Positions 50,175 through 60,302 of a DNA stretch of 64,000 nucleotides are shown piece by piece (within the stretch, counting starts at the first letter, position 1; each line of letters begins with the position of its first letter). This stretch comes from Phenylobacterium sp. (GTDB lineage Bacteria > Pseudomonadota > Alphaproteobacteria > Caulobacterales > Caulobacteraceae): the NCBI GenBank assembly GCA_018001015.1, contig JAGNIV010000002.1:248001-312000 (forward strand). The letters are read 5' to 3'. Below the pieces are notes generated by a model. It saw only the letters and a program-made list of their open reading frames with translations, ran no database searches and had not been told where the DNA came from. Made by a program: the position numbers and the translations under genes.

Positions 50175-51197
50175 ATGCCTGACCCGCGCTTTTTCGAAGA
50201 TCTGGGGCCCGTCTCCCTGACGGAACTCGCCGTGCTGACCGGGGCCGAACTCTCGGCTCCCGGGGCCGGATCGGTTCAGGTCGCCCGCGTCGCCATCCTG
50301 GCGCGGGCCACCGCCGACAGCATCACCTATTTCTCTGATCGCAAGCTGGCCGCCGAGTTGGCCGACACCCGCGCGGCGGCCTGTTTCGTGACCGAGCGGG
50401 ACGCCGGCCTGGTCCCGCCCGGCTGCATCGCTCTGGTGACCCGCCAGCCGACGGCCGCCTACGCCATGTCCGGCCAGCGCCTGCACCGGCCGCGCCTGCA
50501 CTCCGGTCCGGCGGTGTCGCGCGACGCGGCGGTGGAAGAGGGCGCCGTCATCGGACCCGGCGCGGTCATCGGCCAGGGCGCCCAGATCGGCCGAGGAACG
50601 GTCATCGGCCCCAACACCGTCATCGGCCCTGGCGTCACCATCGGCCGCGACGGCTTTATCGGCCCCAATGTCAGCATTCATTGCGCCTTGCTGGGGGACC
50701 GGGTGAAGATCCTGGCCGGCGCCGTCATCGGCGAAGCCGGCTTCGGCGCGACCGCCGGCCCCAGGGGGGTCATCGATATCCCGCAACTGGGCCGCGTGAT
50801 CCTGCAGGATGGGGTCACGGTCGGAGCCAACAGTTGCATCGATCGCGGCGCCTATGAGGACACGGTTCTCGGGGAGAACACCAAGATCGACAATCTGGTG
50901 CAGATCGCCCACAACGTCCGCGTCGGTCGCAACTGCGTGATGGCCGCGCACACGGGCATTTCCGGCAGTGTCACCATCGGTGATGGATCGGCCTTTGGCG
51001 GCCGGGCCGGGGTCGCCGACCATATCATCATCGGCGAGGGCGCCCAGATCGGCGCCGGCGCCGGGGTTCTCCGGGACGTTCCGCCCAAGGCGGTCATGGG
51101 GGGCTTTCCGGCCATGCCGATGCGACAATGGCTGCGCGAAGTCGCCTGGCTCAGCAAATCGGCGGCCGTTCGCCGCCGGGAGGAACCTGATCAATGA
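50175..51197 (+). CDS. lpxD: UDP-3-O-(3-hydroxyacyl)glucosamine N-acyltransferase
   Basis: 340 residues. An N-terminal uridine-binding domain (1-about 100) is followed by a left-handed beta-helix of hexapeptide repeats ([20 protein letters not shown] and on), with the catalytic histidine in [11 protein letters not shown]. It carries out the third step of lipid A synthesis. I use ATG 50175 rather than the TTG just before it. ATGA overlap with fabZ. Confidence 0.95.
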   Translation: MPDPRFFEDLGPVSLTELAVLTGAELSAPGAGSVQVARVAILARATADSITYFSDRKLAAELADTRAAACFVTERDAGLVPPGCIALVTRQPTAAYAMSGQRLHRPRLHSGPAVSRDAAVEEGAVIGPGAVIGQGAQIGRGTVIGPNTVIGPGVTIGRDGFIGPNVSIHCALLGDRVKILAGAVIGEAGFGATAGPRGVIDIPQLGRVILQDGVTVGANSCIDRGAYEDTVLGENTKIDNLVQIAHNVRVGRNCVMAAHTGISGSVTIGDGSAFGGRAGVADHIIIGEGAQIGAGAGVLRDVPPKAVMGGFPAMPMRQWLREVAWLSKSAAVRRREEPDQ

Positions 51198-51667
51198 GCC
51201 GCAAGGCCCCCGTCAACGAGTCTCCCACCGAGATCGACATCACCGAGATCGTGAAGCGGATACCGCACCGCTATCCCTTCCTGCTGGTCGATCGCTGCGA
51301 GGACTACAAACCCAGCGAATCCATCGTCGGCATCAAGTGCGTGACGATCAACGAGCCCTTCTTCCAGGGCCACTTCCCCGACTATCCGGTCATGCCCGGG
51401 GTGCTGATCATCGAGGCGCTGGCTCAGACCGGGGCGGTGCTGATGTCCAAGTCCCTGGAAGTGGACGTGGCCGGAAAGACCATCTTCTTCGTCTCGGTGG
51501 ACAATGGCCGCTTCCGCCAGCCCGTGCGGCCCGGCGACGTCTTGCGTCTCAACGTCAAGGTGATCCGCGCGCGCGGCGATCTCTTCAAGTTCCAGGGCCA
51601 GGCCATGGTTGGCGACAAGGTGGCGGCCGAATGCGAATTCGCCGCCATGGTGGTGGCCACCCAATGA
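51194..51667 (+). CDS. fabZ: 3-hydroxyacyl-ACP dehydratase FabZ
   Basis: 157 residues, hot-dog fold. The catalytic His is in [14 protein letters not shown] (near residue 60) and the Glu in [11 protein letters not shown] (near 74). It dehydrates hydroxyacyl-ACP in fatty acid elongation and competes with LpxA/LpxD for hydroxyacyl-ACP, which explains its place between them. Overlaps lpxD and lpxA by four bases each. Confidence 0.96.
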   Translation: MSRKAPVNESPTEIDITEIVKRIPHRYPFLLVDRCEDYKPSESIVGIKCVTINEPFFQGHFPDYPVMPGVLIIEALAQTGAVLMSKSLEVDVAGKTIFFVSVDNGRFRQPVRPGDVLRLNVKVIRARGDLFKFQGQAMVGDKVAAECEFAAMVVATQ

Positions 51668-52461
51668 GTGTCCAGATTCATCCCAACTCCATCGTCGCCG
51701 ACGGCGCGGTGCTGGGTGACGGCGTGGTCATCGGCCCGTTCTGCACCGTCGGCCCCAATGTTCGACTGGGTGCGGGGACCCGGCTCGTCTCCCACATCGT
51801 CATCGATGGCCACACCGAAATGGGGGAGGAGAACCTCGTCTATCCCTTCGCCATGCTGGGTGGCCCGCCGCAGCACACCGCCTACAAGGGCGAACCCACC
51901 AAGCTGGTGATCGGCGACCGCAACACAATCCGCGAACACGCCACCATGAACATCGGCACCGTCAATGGCGGCGGCCTGACCAGCGTGGGCTCGGACGGCT
52001 TCTACATGATCGAGAGCCACGTGGGTCACGACTGCAGGGTCGGCGACCACGTCATCCTGACCAAGCAGGCGACACTGGGCGGCCACTGCCAGATCGGCGA
52101 CTTCGTCATCGTCGGCGGCCTGGCCGCTGTGCACCAATTCACACGGGTCGGGCGTCACGCGATGATCGGCGGCCTGGCGGCCGTGGTGAAGGACGTCATT
52201 CCCTATGGCTCGGTCTGGGGCAACCACGCTCACCTTGAGGGGCTGAATCTCGTTGGCCTGAAACGTCGGGGCTTCAGCCGCGAGACCATCAACACCATGC
52301 GCGCGGCCTACCGCATGTTGTTCGCCGACGAAGGCACCTTCCAGGAGCGCCTCGACGACACCATCGAGACCTATGCCGGGTCCGAGGAGGTCCGCGAGAT
52401 CATCGACTTCATCCGCGCCGATGGCAGCCGTCCGCTCTGTCTGCCCGAACGCGAGGTCTAG
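51664..52461 (+). CDS. lpxA: UDP-N-acetylglucosamine O-acyltransferase
   Basis: 265 residues, first enzyme of lipid A synthesis. It consists of a left-handed beta-helix of hexapeptide repeats ([20 protein letters not shown]) with the active-site His in [10 protein letters not shown] (near 118-127), and a C-terminal helical region for acyl-chain and trimer contacts. The ATG 51664 overlaps the fabZ stop. Confidence 0.95.
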   Translation: MSVQIHPNSIVADGAVLGDGVVIGPFCTVGPNVRLGAGTRLVSHIVIDGHTEMGEENLVYPFAMLGGPPQHTAYKGEPTKLVIGDRNTIREHATMNIGTVNGGGLTSVGSDGFYMIESHVGHDCRVGDHVILTKQATLGGHCQIGDFVIVGGLAAVHQFTRVGRHAMIGGLAAVVKDVIPYGSVWGNHAHLEGLNLVGLKRRGFSRETINTMRAAYRMLFADEGTFQERLDDTIETYAGSEEVREIIDFIRADGSRPLCLPEREV

Positions 52462-52468
52462 TATTCTT

Positions 52469-53302
52469 ATGCGCAAGCTCGGCCTGATCGCCGGCGGCGG
52501 CACCTTGCCCTTGGAGATCGCCGAGCACTGCGAGCAGGCCGGCCGCCCGGTGTTCATCGCTCGGCTGAAGGGCTTCGCCGGCCCGGAGCTGGACAGGTTT
52601 CCCGGTGTCGAGGTCGGCCTGGCCGAGATCGGCAAGACCATAAAGGCGCTGAAGCGGGCCGGCTGTCAGGCCGTCTGCCTGGTGGGCAATGTGAGCCGGC
52701 CCGACTTCAAGACCTTGGCGCCCGACCTGCGTGGTCTCTCCATCCTGCCCTCCGTCATCGCGGCGGCGCGCAAGGGCGACGACGCCCTGCTGCGGGTGGT
52801 GCTGAACGAGTTCGCCAAGGAGGGCTTCGCGATCGAAGGCGCCCATGAGGCCAAGAGCGACCTCACCCTGGCCAAGGGCCCCCTGGGCGCCGTCACGCCC
52901 GGTCCGGAGCACCAAGGCGATATCGACCGCGCCCTGCTGGTGGCCCGCGAGATCGGCCGCCTGGACGTGGGGCAGGGGGCCGTGGTCTGCGACGGCCTGG
53001 TCCTGGCCGTGGAGGCTCAGGAGGGCACCGACGCCATGCTGCGCCGGGTCGCTCACGAAATTCCCACCGCCATCCGCGGAACCCCCGGCGCCTATCGCGG
53101 CGTCCTGGCCAAGGCGCCCAAGCCGATCCAGGAGACCCGGATCGACCTGCCCACCATCGGCCTGGCCACGGTCCAGCGGGCCGCCGCGGCCGGGTTGGCG
53201 GGCATCGTGGGGGAGGCGGGACGCCTTCTGGTGCTCGACCGCGAGGCGGTGATCGCGCTGGCTGACGAACTGGGGCTGTTCATCGTCGGGGTGGAGCCAT
53301 GA
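52469..53302 (+). CDS. lpxI: UDP-2,3-diacylglucosamine pyrophosphatase LpxI
   Basis: 277 residues. LpxI replaces LpxH in Alphaproteobacteria and cleaves UDP-2,3-diacylglucosamine to lipid X; the Caulobacter enzyme is the type member. The N-terminal LGLIAGGGTLPLEIAEHCE and the C-terminal domain with HQGDIDRALLVAREIGRLDVGQGAVV and LPTIGLATVQRAAAAGLAGI fit the family (formerly DUF1009). It starts eight bases after lpxA and its end overlaps lpxB by four bases, which supports the pathway role. Confidence 0.94.
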   Translation: MRKLGLIAGGGTLPLEIAEHCEQAGRPVFIARLKGFAGPELDRFPGVEVGLAEIGKTIKALKRAGCQAVCLVGNVSRPDFKTLAPDLRGLSILPSVIAAARKGDDALLRVVLNEFAKEGFAIEGAHEAKSDLTLAKGPLGAVTPGPEHQGDIDRALLVAREIGRLDVGQGAVVCDGLVLAVEAQEGTDAMLRRVAHEIPTAIRGTPGAYRGVLAKAPKPIQETRIDLPTIGLATVQRAAAAGLAGIVGEAGRLLVLDREAVIALADELGLFIVGVEP

Positions 53303-54453
53303 GCAAGCCGCTTTGCGTGATGCTGGTGGCCACCGAGGCCTCCGGCGACGACCGGGGCGCGGGCCTCGCCAAGGCCCTGCGGGCGCGCCTGGGGGACCAG
53401 GTGCGCTTCATCGGCGCCGGCGGAGCCCAGATGGCCGCCCAGGGGGTGGAGAGCCTGTTCGACATCGCCCAGCTCTCCATTCTCGGCGTGGTGGACGCCT
53501 TGGAGGTCTATCCGCGCGCCATGAAGCTGGTGAACGAGACGGTCGCCGCCGCCGCCCGTGAGAAGCCCGATGTGGTGGTGCTGATCGATTCATGGGCCTT
53601 CAGCCTGCGGGTCGCCCATCGCTTGCGGAAGATCGAGCCGTCCATTCCCCTGGTGAAGTACGTGGCGCCCCAGGTCTGGGCGTGGCGCAAGGGCCGCGCC
53701 AAGGTCCTGGCCGGCGCCGTGGACCACCTGCTGTCGATCCATGCCTTCGACGCGCCCTATTTCGAGGCCGAGGGCCTGCCCACCACCTTCGTCGGCAACG
53801 CCGCCTTGAAGGTGGATTTCTCCGAGGCCGACCCCGCCCGCCTGCGCAGTGGCCTCGGTATCTCGCCCCAGGCGCCGATCCTGCTGGTCCTGCCGGGCAG
53901 CCGGCCCAGCGAAATCGCTCGCGTCCTGCCCCCCTTCGGCGAAGCGGCCATGTTGCTGAAGGCCAGTCATCCGGACCTTGAAATCGTCATTCCAGCCGCG
54001 CCGACGGTGGCCGCGGCGGTCAAGGCCCAGGTCGCCGGTTGGCCCCGCCGCGCCCATGTCGTGGAGGGCGAGCAGGCCAAGCTCGACGCCATGAAGGCCG
54101 CCACCGCCGCGCTCGCCTGTTCCGGCACCGTCACCATCGAACTGGCCCTGGCCGGTTGCCCGATGGTGATCGGCTACCGGATCGACAAGCTGACCTATGC
54201 CCTGGTCAACCGGCTGGTGAAGCGGCCTATCACCCTGTTCAATATCGCCGCCGGGACTCTGGTCGCCCCGGAACTGATCCAGGACGACTGCACACCGGAG
54301 AACCTCGCCCGCGAGGCCGCCCTGCGCCTGGAGAACGCCGACATCGCCGGCCGCCAGGTCGCCGCCCAGTACGGGGCCCTGGAGAAGATGGGCCGTGGCG
54401 GACCTGATCCCTCCGACGCGGCCGCCGAGGCGATCCTCAAGATCATCGCCTGA
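53299..54453 (+). CDS. lpxB: Lipid-A-disaccharide synthase
   Basis: 384 residues, GT19 glycosyltransferase that joins lipid X and UDP-diacylglucosamine into the tetraacyl disaccharide. It begins with LVATEASGDDRGAGLAKAL, then RFIGAGGAQMAAQG, and has the C-terminal nucleotide-binding stretch CSGTVTIELALAGCPMVIGYR. It is the last gene of the bamA-lpx run and converges on gltA with a shared gap of 66 bases. Confidence 0.95.
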   Translation: MSKPLCVMLVATEASGDDRGAGLAKALRARLGDQVRFIGAGGAQMAAQGVESLFDIAQLSILGVVDALEVYPRAMKLVNETVAAAAREKPDVVVLIDSWAFSLRVAHRLRKIEPSIPLVKYVAPQVWAWRKGRAKVLAGAVDHLLSIHAFDAPYFEAEGLPTTFVGNAALKVDFSEADPARLRSGLGISPQAPILLVLPGSRPSEIARVLPPFGEAAMLLKASHPDLEIVIPAAPTVAAAVKAQVAGWPRRAHVVEGEQAKLDAMKAATAALACSGTVTIELALAGCPMVIGYRIDKLTYALVNRLVKRPITLFNIAAGTLVAPELIQDDCTPENLAREAALRLENADIAGRQVAAQYGALEKMGRGGPDPSDAAAEAILKIIA

Positions 54454-54461
54454 CGCGCAAA

Positions 54462-54493
54462 GAAAATCCGCCGGGCCCAAGGGCGCGGCGGAT
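54462..54493 (-). terminator. Terminator of gltA
   Basis: ATCCGCCG at 54466-54473 pairs with CGGCGGAT at 54486-54493, with a GGGC/GCCC-type inner stem. Read on the minus strand the stem is followed by TTTTCTT. It may also stop lpxB transcripts. Confidence 0.7.
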
Positions 54494-54519
54494 GATCTCA
54501 AACCCGGTTTTCAAAGCGA

Positions 54520-55800
54520 TTAGCGGGTGCTGATCGCCGTGTAATCCCGTTGCGGAGCGCCGGTGTAGATCTGGCGCGGACGGCCGATCTTCTGCAACGG
54601 ATCCTCGATCATTTCCTTCCACTGCGCGATCCAGCCCACGGTGCGGGCCACGGCGAACAGCACGGTGAACATCTCGGGCGGGAAGCCCAGGGCGCGCAGG
54701 GTGATGCCGGAATAGAAATCGACGTTCGGGTACAGCTTGCGCTCGATGAAGTAGGGGTCCGACAGCGCAATGCGCTCCAGCTCGATGGCCACCTTCAGCA
54801 GCGGGTCATCGGAGTTGCCGACCTCCGCGAGGACCTCATGGCAGGTCTTCTGCATCACCGTCGCACGGGGATCGTAGTTCTTGTAGACGCGGTGGCCGAA
54901 GCCCATCAGGCGGTAGCGGCGGTCCTTCACGCCCTGAACGTATTCAGGGATGCGATCGACGGTGCCGATCTCCTTGAGCATGTTCAGCGCCTCTTCGTTC
55001 GCGCCGCCGTGGCTCGGACCCCAGAGGCAGGCGATGCCGGCCGCGATGCAGGCGAAGGGGTTGGCGCCCGAAGAACCGGCGAGACGCACGGTCGAGGTGG
55101 ACGCATTCTGCTCGTGGTCGGCGTGCAGGATGAAGATGCGGTCCATGGCCCGCGTCAGGACAGGGTTCGGCACCCAGTCCTCGGCCGGCACCGAGAAGCA
55201 CATGCGCAGGAAGTTCTCGGCGTATGACAGGTCGTTGCGCGGATGCACGAAGGGCTGGCCGCGGAAGTACTTGAAGGCCCGCGCCGCGATGGTCGGCATC
55301 TTGGCGATCAGCCGGTGCGACGAGATCATCCGCTGCTGCGGATCCTCGACGTTGGTGCTGTCGTGATAGAAGGCCGAGAGCGCGCCCACGGCGCCGACCA
55401 TGATCGCCATCGGGTGAGCATCCCGACGGAAGCCCTGGAAGAAGCGATCAAACTGCTCGTGCAGCATCGTGTGATAGGTGATCGTCTTCTCGAACTCCTC
55501 GGCCTCGGCGGCGTTCGGCAGTTCGCCGTGCAGCAGCAGGTAGCAGACCTCGAGGAAGCTGGACTTCTCAGCCAGCTGATCGATCGGGTAGCCGCGGTGC
55601 AGCAAGATGCCCGCGTCGCCATCGATGAAGGTGATCTTGCTTTCGCAGGACGCCGTCGAGGTGAAGCCCGGGTCATAGGTGAAGACGTCGGCCTCGGCGT
55701 AGAGCTTGCGGATGTCGACGACATCGGGGCCGTCGACGCCCTTCAGAATCGGGAGTTCAACGGTCTTTTGACCGATGCTCATTTTCGCCGTGTCGGCCAT
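54520..55800 (-). CDS. gltA: Citrate synthase
   Basis: 426 residues, type II (hexameric) citrate synthase, which condenses oxaloacetate and acetyl-CoA. Catalytic motifs: [32 protein letters not shown] with the active His, [15 protein letters not shown], and the Asp in the NVDFYSGI segment. I use the ATG at 55800 ([11 protein letters not shown]) preceded by AAAGGGG; a start 27 bases further upstream is possible but unlike the family. Confidence 0.96.
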   Translation of the reverse strand: MADTAKMSIGQKTVELPILKGVDGPDVVDIRKLYAEADVFTYDPGFTSTASCESKITFIDGDAGILLHRGYPIDQLAEKSSFLEVCYLLLHGELPNAAEAEEFEKTITYHTMLHEQFDRFFQGFRRDAHPMAIMVGAVGALSAFYHDSTNVEDPQQRMISSHRLIAKMPTIAARAFKYFRGQPFVHPRNDLSYAENFLRMCFSVPAEDWVPNPVLTRAMDRIFILHADHEQNASTSTVRLAGSSGANPFACIAAGIACLWGPSHGGANEEALNMLKEIGTVDRIPEYVQGVKDRRYRLMGFGHRVYKNYDPRATVMQKTCHEVLAEVGNSDDPLLKVAIELERIALSDPYFIERKLYPNVDFYSGITLRALGFPPEMFTVLFAVARTVGWIAQWKEMIEDPLQKIGRPRQIYTGAPQRDYTAISTR

Positions 55801-55845
55801 GCCATCCCCTTTGCATGTCTGGAACAAAACGTCTGTTTGGCGAGC

Positions 55846-55873
55846 CTTATACCGGCTTACGCAGCGGGTGAAA
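55846..55873 (-). promoter_or_regulatory. Candidate gltA promoter
   Basis: On the minus strand, TTTCAC (55873-55868) and TATAAG (55851-55846) are 16 bases apart and lie about 45 bases before the gltA start, overlapping the end of gltX. Confidence 0.4.
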
Positions 55874-57260
55874 GGGCGTCGTCAACCCTGCCGAGACTTT
55901 CCGCTTTTCCGAGGCTTACCAGGGCGCCGGCCAGGTCAGGCGCGGGCGCCCCGCCAGAAAGCACGCCACGTAAGGCAGGGCCGATCTTGCCAAGGCCCAC
56001 GCCCTCGCTTTCGGCAAAGCTGCGCAGGGCGGCTTCCAGGGTGGGCACGTCCCACGCGTCCTGATCCGCCAGGGTGTCGCGCAACCGGGTCAGCCGGCCA
56101 CGGTTCTCATCGTTCAGCATCCCGGCGACCTTTTCCGGCAATTCCAGGGGGCGCTGCTTCAGGGCGAACATCACGGCGTCGGCCAGTTCCAGCAGGGTCT
56201 TGGCGCCGTCGCGGACCAGCGGAATGGTGCGATGCAGGACCGCGGCGTCGGCGTCGCGCGCGGGCTCGCCCCGGCTCCTCAGCACCCGTTCCGTCAAGCT
56301 TACCAGCCGGTCAATGTCCGCCAGCCGCAGATAGTGATTGTTGATGTGGTTCAGCTTGGCCCAGTCCAGCCGGGCCGGGGCGCTGACCACGTCGGAGACG
56401 TCGAACCAGGACTGAGCCTGTTCGTCGCTGAAGATTTCGTCGTCGCCGTGGCCCCAACCGAGACGGGCCAGATAGTTGCGCATGGCCTCGGGCAGGTAGC
56501 CCATGTCATCGAACTCGCTGACCGCCTGGGCGCCGTGGCGCTTGGACAGCTTCGCGCCGTCCGGGCCATGGATCATCGGCAGGTGGGCCCAGATCGGAAC
56601 CTCCCAGCCAAGCGCCTCATAGATCAGGGTCTGGCGGGCGGCGTTGTTGAGGTGGTCGTCGCCGCGGATCACGTGGGTGACCCCCATCTCGTGGTCGTCG
56701 ACGATGACCGCGAGGTTGTAGGTCGGCGTGCCGTCGGTCCGCAGGATGATCAGGTCATCCAGGTCCTTGTTCTTGAAGGTGACATCGCCCTTCACCAGGT
56801 CGTGGATGACCGTCTCGCCGTCCCGCGGGCCCTTGAAGCGGACGACGAACGGGCGGTCGTTGAAGTTGGCGTCCTGGTCGCGCCAGGGCGAGCGCACAGC
56901 GCGGCCTTCGGCCCGGGCGATCTCGCGCTCCGCGGTCAATTCCTCAGGCGTCATGTAGTCGCGATAGGCGCGGCCGCTGGCGAGCAGCGCCTGGGCGGCC
57001 AGCACGTGGCGGTCGGCGCGGGCGGCCTGGAACACCGGCTCCTCGTCCGGCGTCATCCCCAGCCAGGCCATGCCGTCGAAAATCGCCTCGACGGCGGGCA
57101 GGGTGGAGCGTTCGCGATCGGTGTCCTCGATGCGCAGCAGGAACTTGCCGCCCATGCGTTTGGCGTAAAGCCAGTTGAACAAGGCCGTGCGGGCCGTGCC
57201 AATATGCATGTAGCCGGTGGGCGAGGGGGCGATACGGGTGACGACGGGGCGGTCGGACAT
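55857..57260 (-). CDS. gltX: Glutamyl-tRNA synthetase
   Basis: 467 residues, class I synthetase for Glu (and possibly tRNA-Gln mischarging in organisms using GatCAB). HIGH appears as [16 protein letters not shown] and KMSKS as KLSKRHG; the discriminating region [34 protein letters not shown] is complete. I start at 57260 ([16 protein letters not shown]); the longer open frame has no conserved residues. It is divergent from comEC with only a few bases between the likely starts. Confidence 0.95.
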   Translation of the reverse strand: MSDRPVVTRIAPSPTGYMHIGTARTALFNWLYAKRMGGKFLLRIEDTDRERSTLPAVEAIFDGMAWLGMTPDEEPVFQAARADRHVLAAQALLASGRAYRDYMTPEELTAEREIARAEGRAVRSPWRDQDANFNDRPFVVRFKGPRDGETVIHDLVKGDVTFKNKDLDDLIILRTDGTPTYNLAVIVDDHEMGVTHVIRGDDHLNNAARQTLIYEALGWEVPIWAHLPMIHGPDGAKLSKRHGAQAVSEFDDMGYLPEAMRNYLARLGWGHGDDEIFSDEQAQSWFDVSDVVSAPARLDWAKLNHINNHYLRLADIDRLVSLTERVLRSRGEPARDADAAVLHRTIPLVRDGAKTLLELADAVMFALKQRPLELPEKVAGMLNDENRGRLTRLRDTLADQDAWDVPTLEAALRSFAESEGVGLGKIGPALRGVLSGGAPAPDLAGALVSLGKAESLGRVDDALSPAA

Positions 57261-57273
57261 CGAGCTCGGGACT

Positions 57274-59466
57274 GTGGGTGAGGCGGCGCCGGCGGAGGCC
57301 GACGCGATCGCGGCGCCTATTAACACGCCCGTCCGCAAGCTTCCTAGCGCCGCCGACGCGATGGCGTGGTTGCGCGCCCAGGCCGGGGCCCAGACCGACC
57401 GCCTCAGTCTGTGGACTCCGGTCGCCTTCGGCTGCGGCGCGGCGGTCTATTTCGCCTTGCCGCGGGAGCCGATCGCGGGGCTGGCCATCGCCATCCTGGG
57501 CCTGGCCGGGGCCTTGCTGCTGATCCGCGCCCGATGGGGCGGCGGGCGGGCGCTGGCCATCGTCCTGACGCTCGCCGCCTTCGCCCTGGCCGGGTTCGCG
57601 GCCGGCAAGTTACGCACCGAGCAGGTACGCGCACCGATCGCACCCGCCGGAGAGGGGATGCAGACGGTGGACGCCCTGGTGGTCGACGTCGCCAATCCGG
57701 GGCAGGGCGGACCGCGCCTGTTGCTGGCGCCTATCCGGGTGAGCGGCCTGACGCCCGAGGCCACGCCGATCCGCGCGCGCATGACCCTGCAGCCCGACAC
57801 GCCCCTGCCCGAGCCTGGAACCGCGATCCGCGTGCGTGGCATGCTCAACCCGCCACCGCCGCCCGCCAGCCCCGGCTCCTACGACTTCGCCCGCGACGCC
57901 TTCTTCGATGGCATCGGCGGTGTCGGTTTCACCCTGACCCAGCCCCGAGAGATCTTCGCGGACCAAGTCCCGTGGCGGCTGGCCGTGGTGATGCGGATCA
58001 ACGCCGCCCGCTGGAGCCTGGCCCGCAGGATCGTCGATGAGATGGGGGTCGAGAGCGGCGGCCTGGCGGCGGCCATGGTCACCGGCCATGAGGCCTTCGT
58101 GCCTCGCGAGCAGGTGGACGCCCTGCGGGCCTCGGGCCTGGCCCACATCATCTCCATTTCGGGGCTGCACATGGCCATCGTCGGCGGTTTCGCCTTCGCC
58201 GGGGTGCGCCTGCTGATCGCCGCCTGGCCATGGCTGGCCCTGCGGGTCTCCAGCAAGAAGATGGCCGCCGCGTTCGGCCTGGCCGCCGTGCTCGGCTACC
58301 TGGTGCTCTCGGGCGCCCCCGCGCCGGCCGAGCGCGCGGCGATCACCGCGGCGGCGGCCTTCGGGGCTATCCTGGTGGACCGCCGCGCCATCAGTCTGCA
58401 CACCCTGGCCATCGCCGCCCTGGTGATCCTGGCCCTCCAGCCCGAGGCGGTGACCGCGCCCGGCTTCCAGATGTCGTTCGCCGCGACGACAGCCCTGGTG
58501 GCGATGGCCGAACTTTGGCCGCGGCCGATCCGCGAGATCAAGGCGCCCTGGCCGATCCGCGCCGTCCAGGGCGCGGGAACCTGGCTCGGCGCCAGCCTGG
58601 CGGCCAGCTTCGTGGCGGGCATGGCCACGGGCCCCTTCGCCATGCAGCACTTCAACCGGGTCTCCACCTTCGGCCTGGTCGCAAACCTGCTGGTGGCGCC
58701 GATCTCGTCCTTCCTGATGATGCCGGCCCTGGCGCTCGGCGCGATCCTGGCGCCCTTCGGCCTGGGGGACTGGCCGCTGCGGGCGGCGGGGGTCGCCATC
58801 GACACCATGAACCTGATCGCCATCAAGGCCGCTGGCATGCCGGGCGCTCAGCTGATCATCGCCAGCGCGCCGGGCTGGACCCTGTCCGCCGCCTTCCTGG
58901 GCATCCTCTGGCTCTGCCTATGGAAGGGTCCGCTGCGCTGGCTGGGCCTGCCCTTCGCGCTGGCGGTCAGCCTGACCCCGCGCCCGCCGACCCCGGACCT
59001 CTGGATCGCCGCCGACGGCTCGACCCTGGCGGTGCGGCAGGGCAGGCAGGCGGTTCTCTTCCGGCCGGATGTAAAGCTGTTCGGCGCCGAGCTCTGGGCG
59101 CGCCGCCGGGGCCTGGAGCCTGCTCCCGACGGCCTTGCGGCCCGCGACGCCCTCTATGACTGCGACCGCTGGTCCTGCGCGCCGAGGCTTGGCTCATCGC
59201 CGCGCGTCGCCGCGGTCTTCACCCGCCGCGCCTCCACCATCGAGAACAAGCTGCCGCTATTCTGCCAGTGGGCCGAGGTGGTGGTGATCAGGGGTGCGGC
59301 CGAGGCCGCCGACTGTCCGAAAGCCCTGTTGCTCACCGAGGCGGATTTCATGCTGGGCGGCTCTGCTGAACTCTACAGGACGGGCTCCGGGTGGCGGATC
59401 GTCTGGGCCCAGACTCTGAGGGGCCAGCGGCCCTGGACCGGCGGCGTGGTCCTCGACGCCCCGTAA
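57274..59466 (+). CDS. ComEC/Rec2 family membrane protein
   Basis: About 730 residues. An N-terminal membrane part (three helices near 40-105) is followed by a DUF4131-like soluble region, the ComEC competence core (VTGHEAFVPREQVDALRASGLAHIISISGLHMAIVGG) with about eight further helices, and a C-terminal domain. ComEC forms the inner-membrane DNA uptake channel in transformation. The His-x-His-x-Asp-His metallo-beta-lactamase motif of longer ComEC proteins is not present; the C-terminal region is instead DUF4131/Rec2-like and unassigned. The start is uncertain: GTG 57274 (chosen, no overlap with gltX), GTG 57217 and ATG 57361 are in frame, none with a good ribosome site. Confidence 0.85.
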   Translation: MGEAAPAEADAIAAPINTPVRKLPSAADAMAWLRAQAGAQTDRLSLWTPVAFGCGAAVYFALPREPIAGLAIAILGLAGALLLIRARWGGGRALAIVLTLAAFALAGFAAGKLRTEQVRAPIAPAGEGMQTVDALVVDVANPGQGGPRLLLAPIRVSGLTPEATPIRARMTLQPDTPLPEPGTAIRVRGMLNPPPPPASPGSYDFARDAFFDGIGGVGFTLTQPREIFADQVPWRLAVVMRINAARWSLARRIVDEMGVESGGLAAAMVTGHEAFVPREQVDALRASGLAHIISISGLHMAIVGGFAFAGVRLLIAAWPWLALRVSSKKMAAAFGLAAVLGYLVLSGAPAPAERAAITAAAAFGAILVDRRAISLHTLAIAALVILALQPEAVTAPGFQMSFAATTALVAMAELWPRPIREIKAPWPIRAVQGAGTWLGASLAASFVAGMATGPFAMQHFNRVSTFGLVANLLVAPISSFLMMPALALGAILAPFGLGDWPLRAAGVAIDTMNLIAIKAAGMPGAQLIIASAPGWTLSAAFLGILWLCLWKGPLRWLGLPFALAVSLTPRPPTPDLWIAADGSTLAVRQGRQAVLFRPDVKLFGAELWARRRGLEPAPDGLAARDALYDCDRWSCAPRLGSSPRVAAVFTRRASTIENKLPLFCQWAEVVVIRGAAEAADCPKALLLTEADFMLGGSAELYRTGSGWRIVWAQTLRGQRPWTGGVVLDAP

Positions 59467-59483
59467 CGGCCGCCGCCGCGCCA

Positions 59484-59511
59484 GCGCGTCCCCCTTGTCG
59501 TGAGGACGCGC
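59484..59511. terminator. Weak hairpin between convergent comEC and lexA
   Basis: GCGCGTCC at 59484-59491 and GGACGCGC at 59504-59511 form a perfect 8-bp stem without a T-run. It may act in both directions. Confidence 0.35.
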
Positions 59512-59522
59512 CGTCGTGTTCG

Positions 59523-60218
59523 CTAGTGGTACTTGCGGATCAGGCCGACGAGGCGGCCCTGCACCTGGACCTGGTCGGGACCGAAGATGCGGGTCTCGTA
59601 GGCGGGGTTGGCGGCCTCCAGGGCGATGGAGGCCCCCTTCTTGCGCAGCCGCTTCAGCGTGGCTTCCTCGCCCATCACCAGGGCCACGACGATCTCGCCG
59701 GAGGTGGCGGTGTCGGTCTTGCGGATCACCACATAGTCGCCGTCCAGGATGCCGGCGTTGATCATCGAGTCGCCCTGGACCTCCAGCGCGTAGTGCTCGC
59801 CGGCGCCCAGCATGCTCTCGGGCACGTGCATGCGGTCCCGTTCCTGCTGGATCGCCTCGATGGGCGTGCCGGCGGCGATCTTGCCCAGGACGGAAATTTC
59901 GCGGGTGTCGTTGGCGGCGTTCATGGCCGGCTGGCCGGCCCCGGCCTCCACCAGCTGTGGCTTGAAGGGCGCGCGGCCCTTGGGGGGCGAGGAGGTGGTG
60001 GCCTGCTGCGGCAGCTTCACCACTTCCAGCGCGCGGGCCCGATGCGGCAGGCGACGCAGGAAGCCGCGTTCCTCCAACGCCGTGATCAGGCGGTGGATGC
60101 CGGACTTGGACGCCAGGTCCAGCGCCTCCTTCATCTCGTCGAAGGAGGGCGAGACGCCGCTCTCCTTGATCCGCTCATGGATGAACATGAGCAATTCGTG
60201 CTGTTTACGAGTGAGCAT
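59523..60218 (-). CDS. lexA: SOS response repressor LexA
   Basis: 231 residues. The N-terminal winged helix (1-about 65, [29 protein letters not shown]) is followed by a linker and a C-terminal S24 peptidase domain. The self-cleavage site Ala116-Gly117 (GKIAAGTPI), nucleophile Ser151 (QGDSMINAG) and base Lys189 (TLKRLRKKG) are all present, so it can be inactivated by RecA. Its own promoter has a LexA box, and another LexA box in the window lies before sidA. Confidence 0.97.
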   Translation of the reverse strand: MLTRKQHELLMFIHERIKESGVSPSFDEMKEALDLASKSGIHRLITALEERGFLRRLPHRARALEVVKLPQQATTSSPPKGRAPFKPQLVEAGAGQPAMNAANDTREISVLGKIAAGTPIEAIQQERDRMHVPESMLGAGEHYALEVQGDSMINAGILDGDYVVIRKTDTATSGEIVVALVMGEEATLKRLRKKGASIALEAANPAYETRIFGPDQVQVQGRLVGLIRKYH

Positions 60219-60261
60219 TGGACGACGAGCCCTTGAAGAACAAAGCAGAAACCTTGCCGAT

Positions 60262-60276
60262 GTTCTCTAGGCGTTC
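60262..60276 (-). promoter_or_regulatory. LexA box of lexA (autoregulation)
   Basis: GTTC-TCTAGGC-GTTC (plus strand) matches the alphaproteobacterial LexA operator exactly. It lies 44 bases before the lexA start, between the -35 TTGACA (minus strand, 60290-60285) and a Caulobacter-like -10 CCTAGAGA (60272-60265). Confidence 0.88.
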
Positions 60277-60290
60277 TTCGTTAATGTCAA
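60265..60290 (-). promoter_or_regulatory. lexA promoter
   Basis: On the minus strand, TTGACA at 60290-60285 and CCTAGAGA at 60272-60265 are separated by 12 bases, which fits the Caulobacter housekeeping consensus TTGACGS-N10-14-GCTANAWC in spacing. The LexA box overlaps the -10 element. Confidence 0.55.
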
Positions 60291-60302
60291 GTTGACCGCG
60301 GG

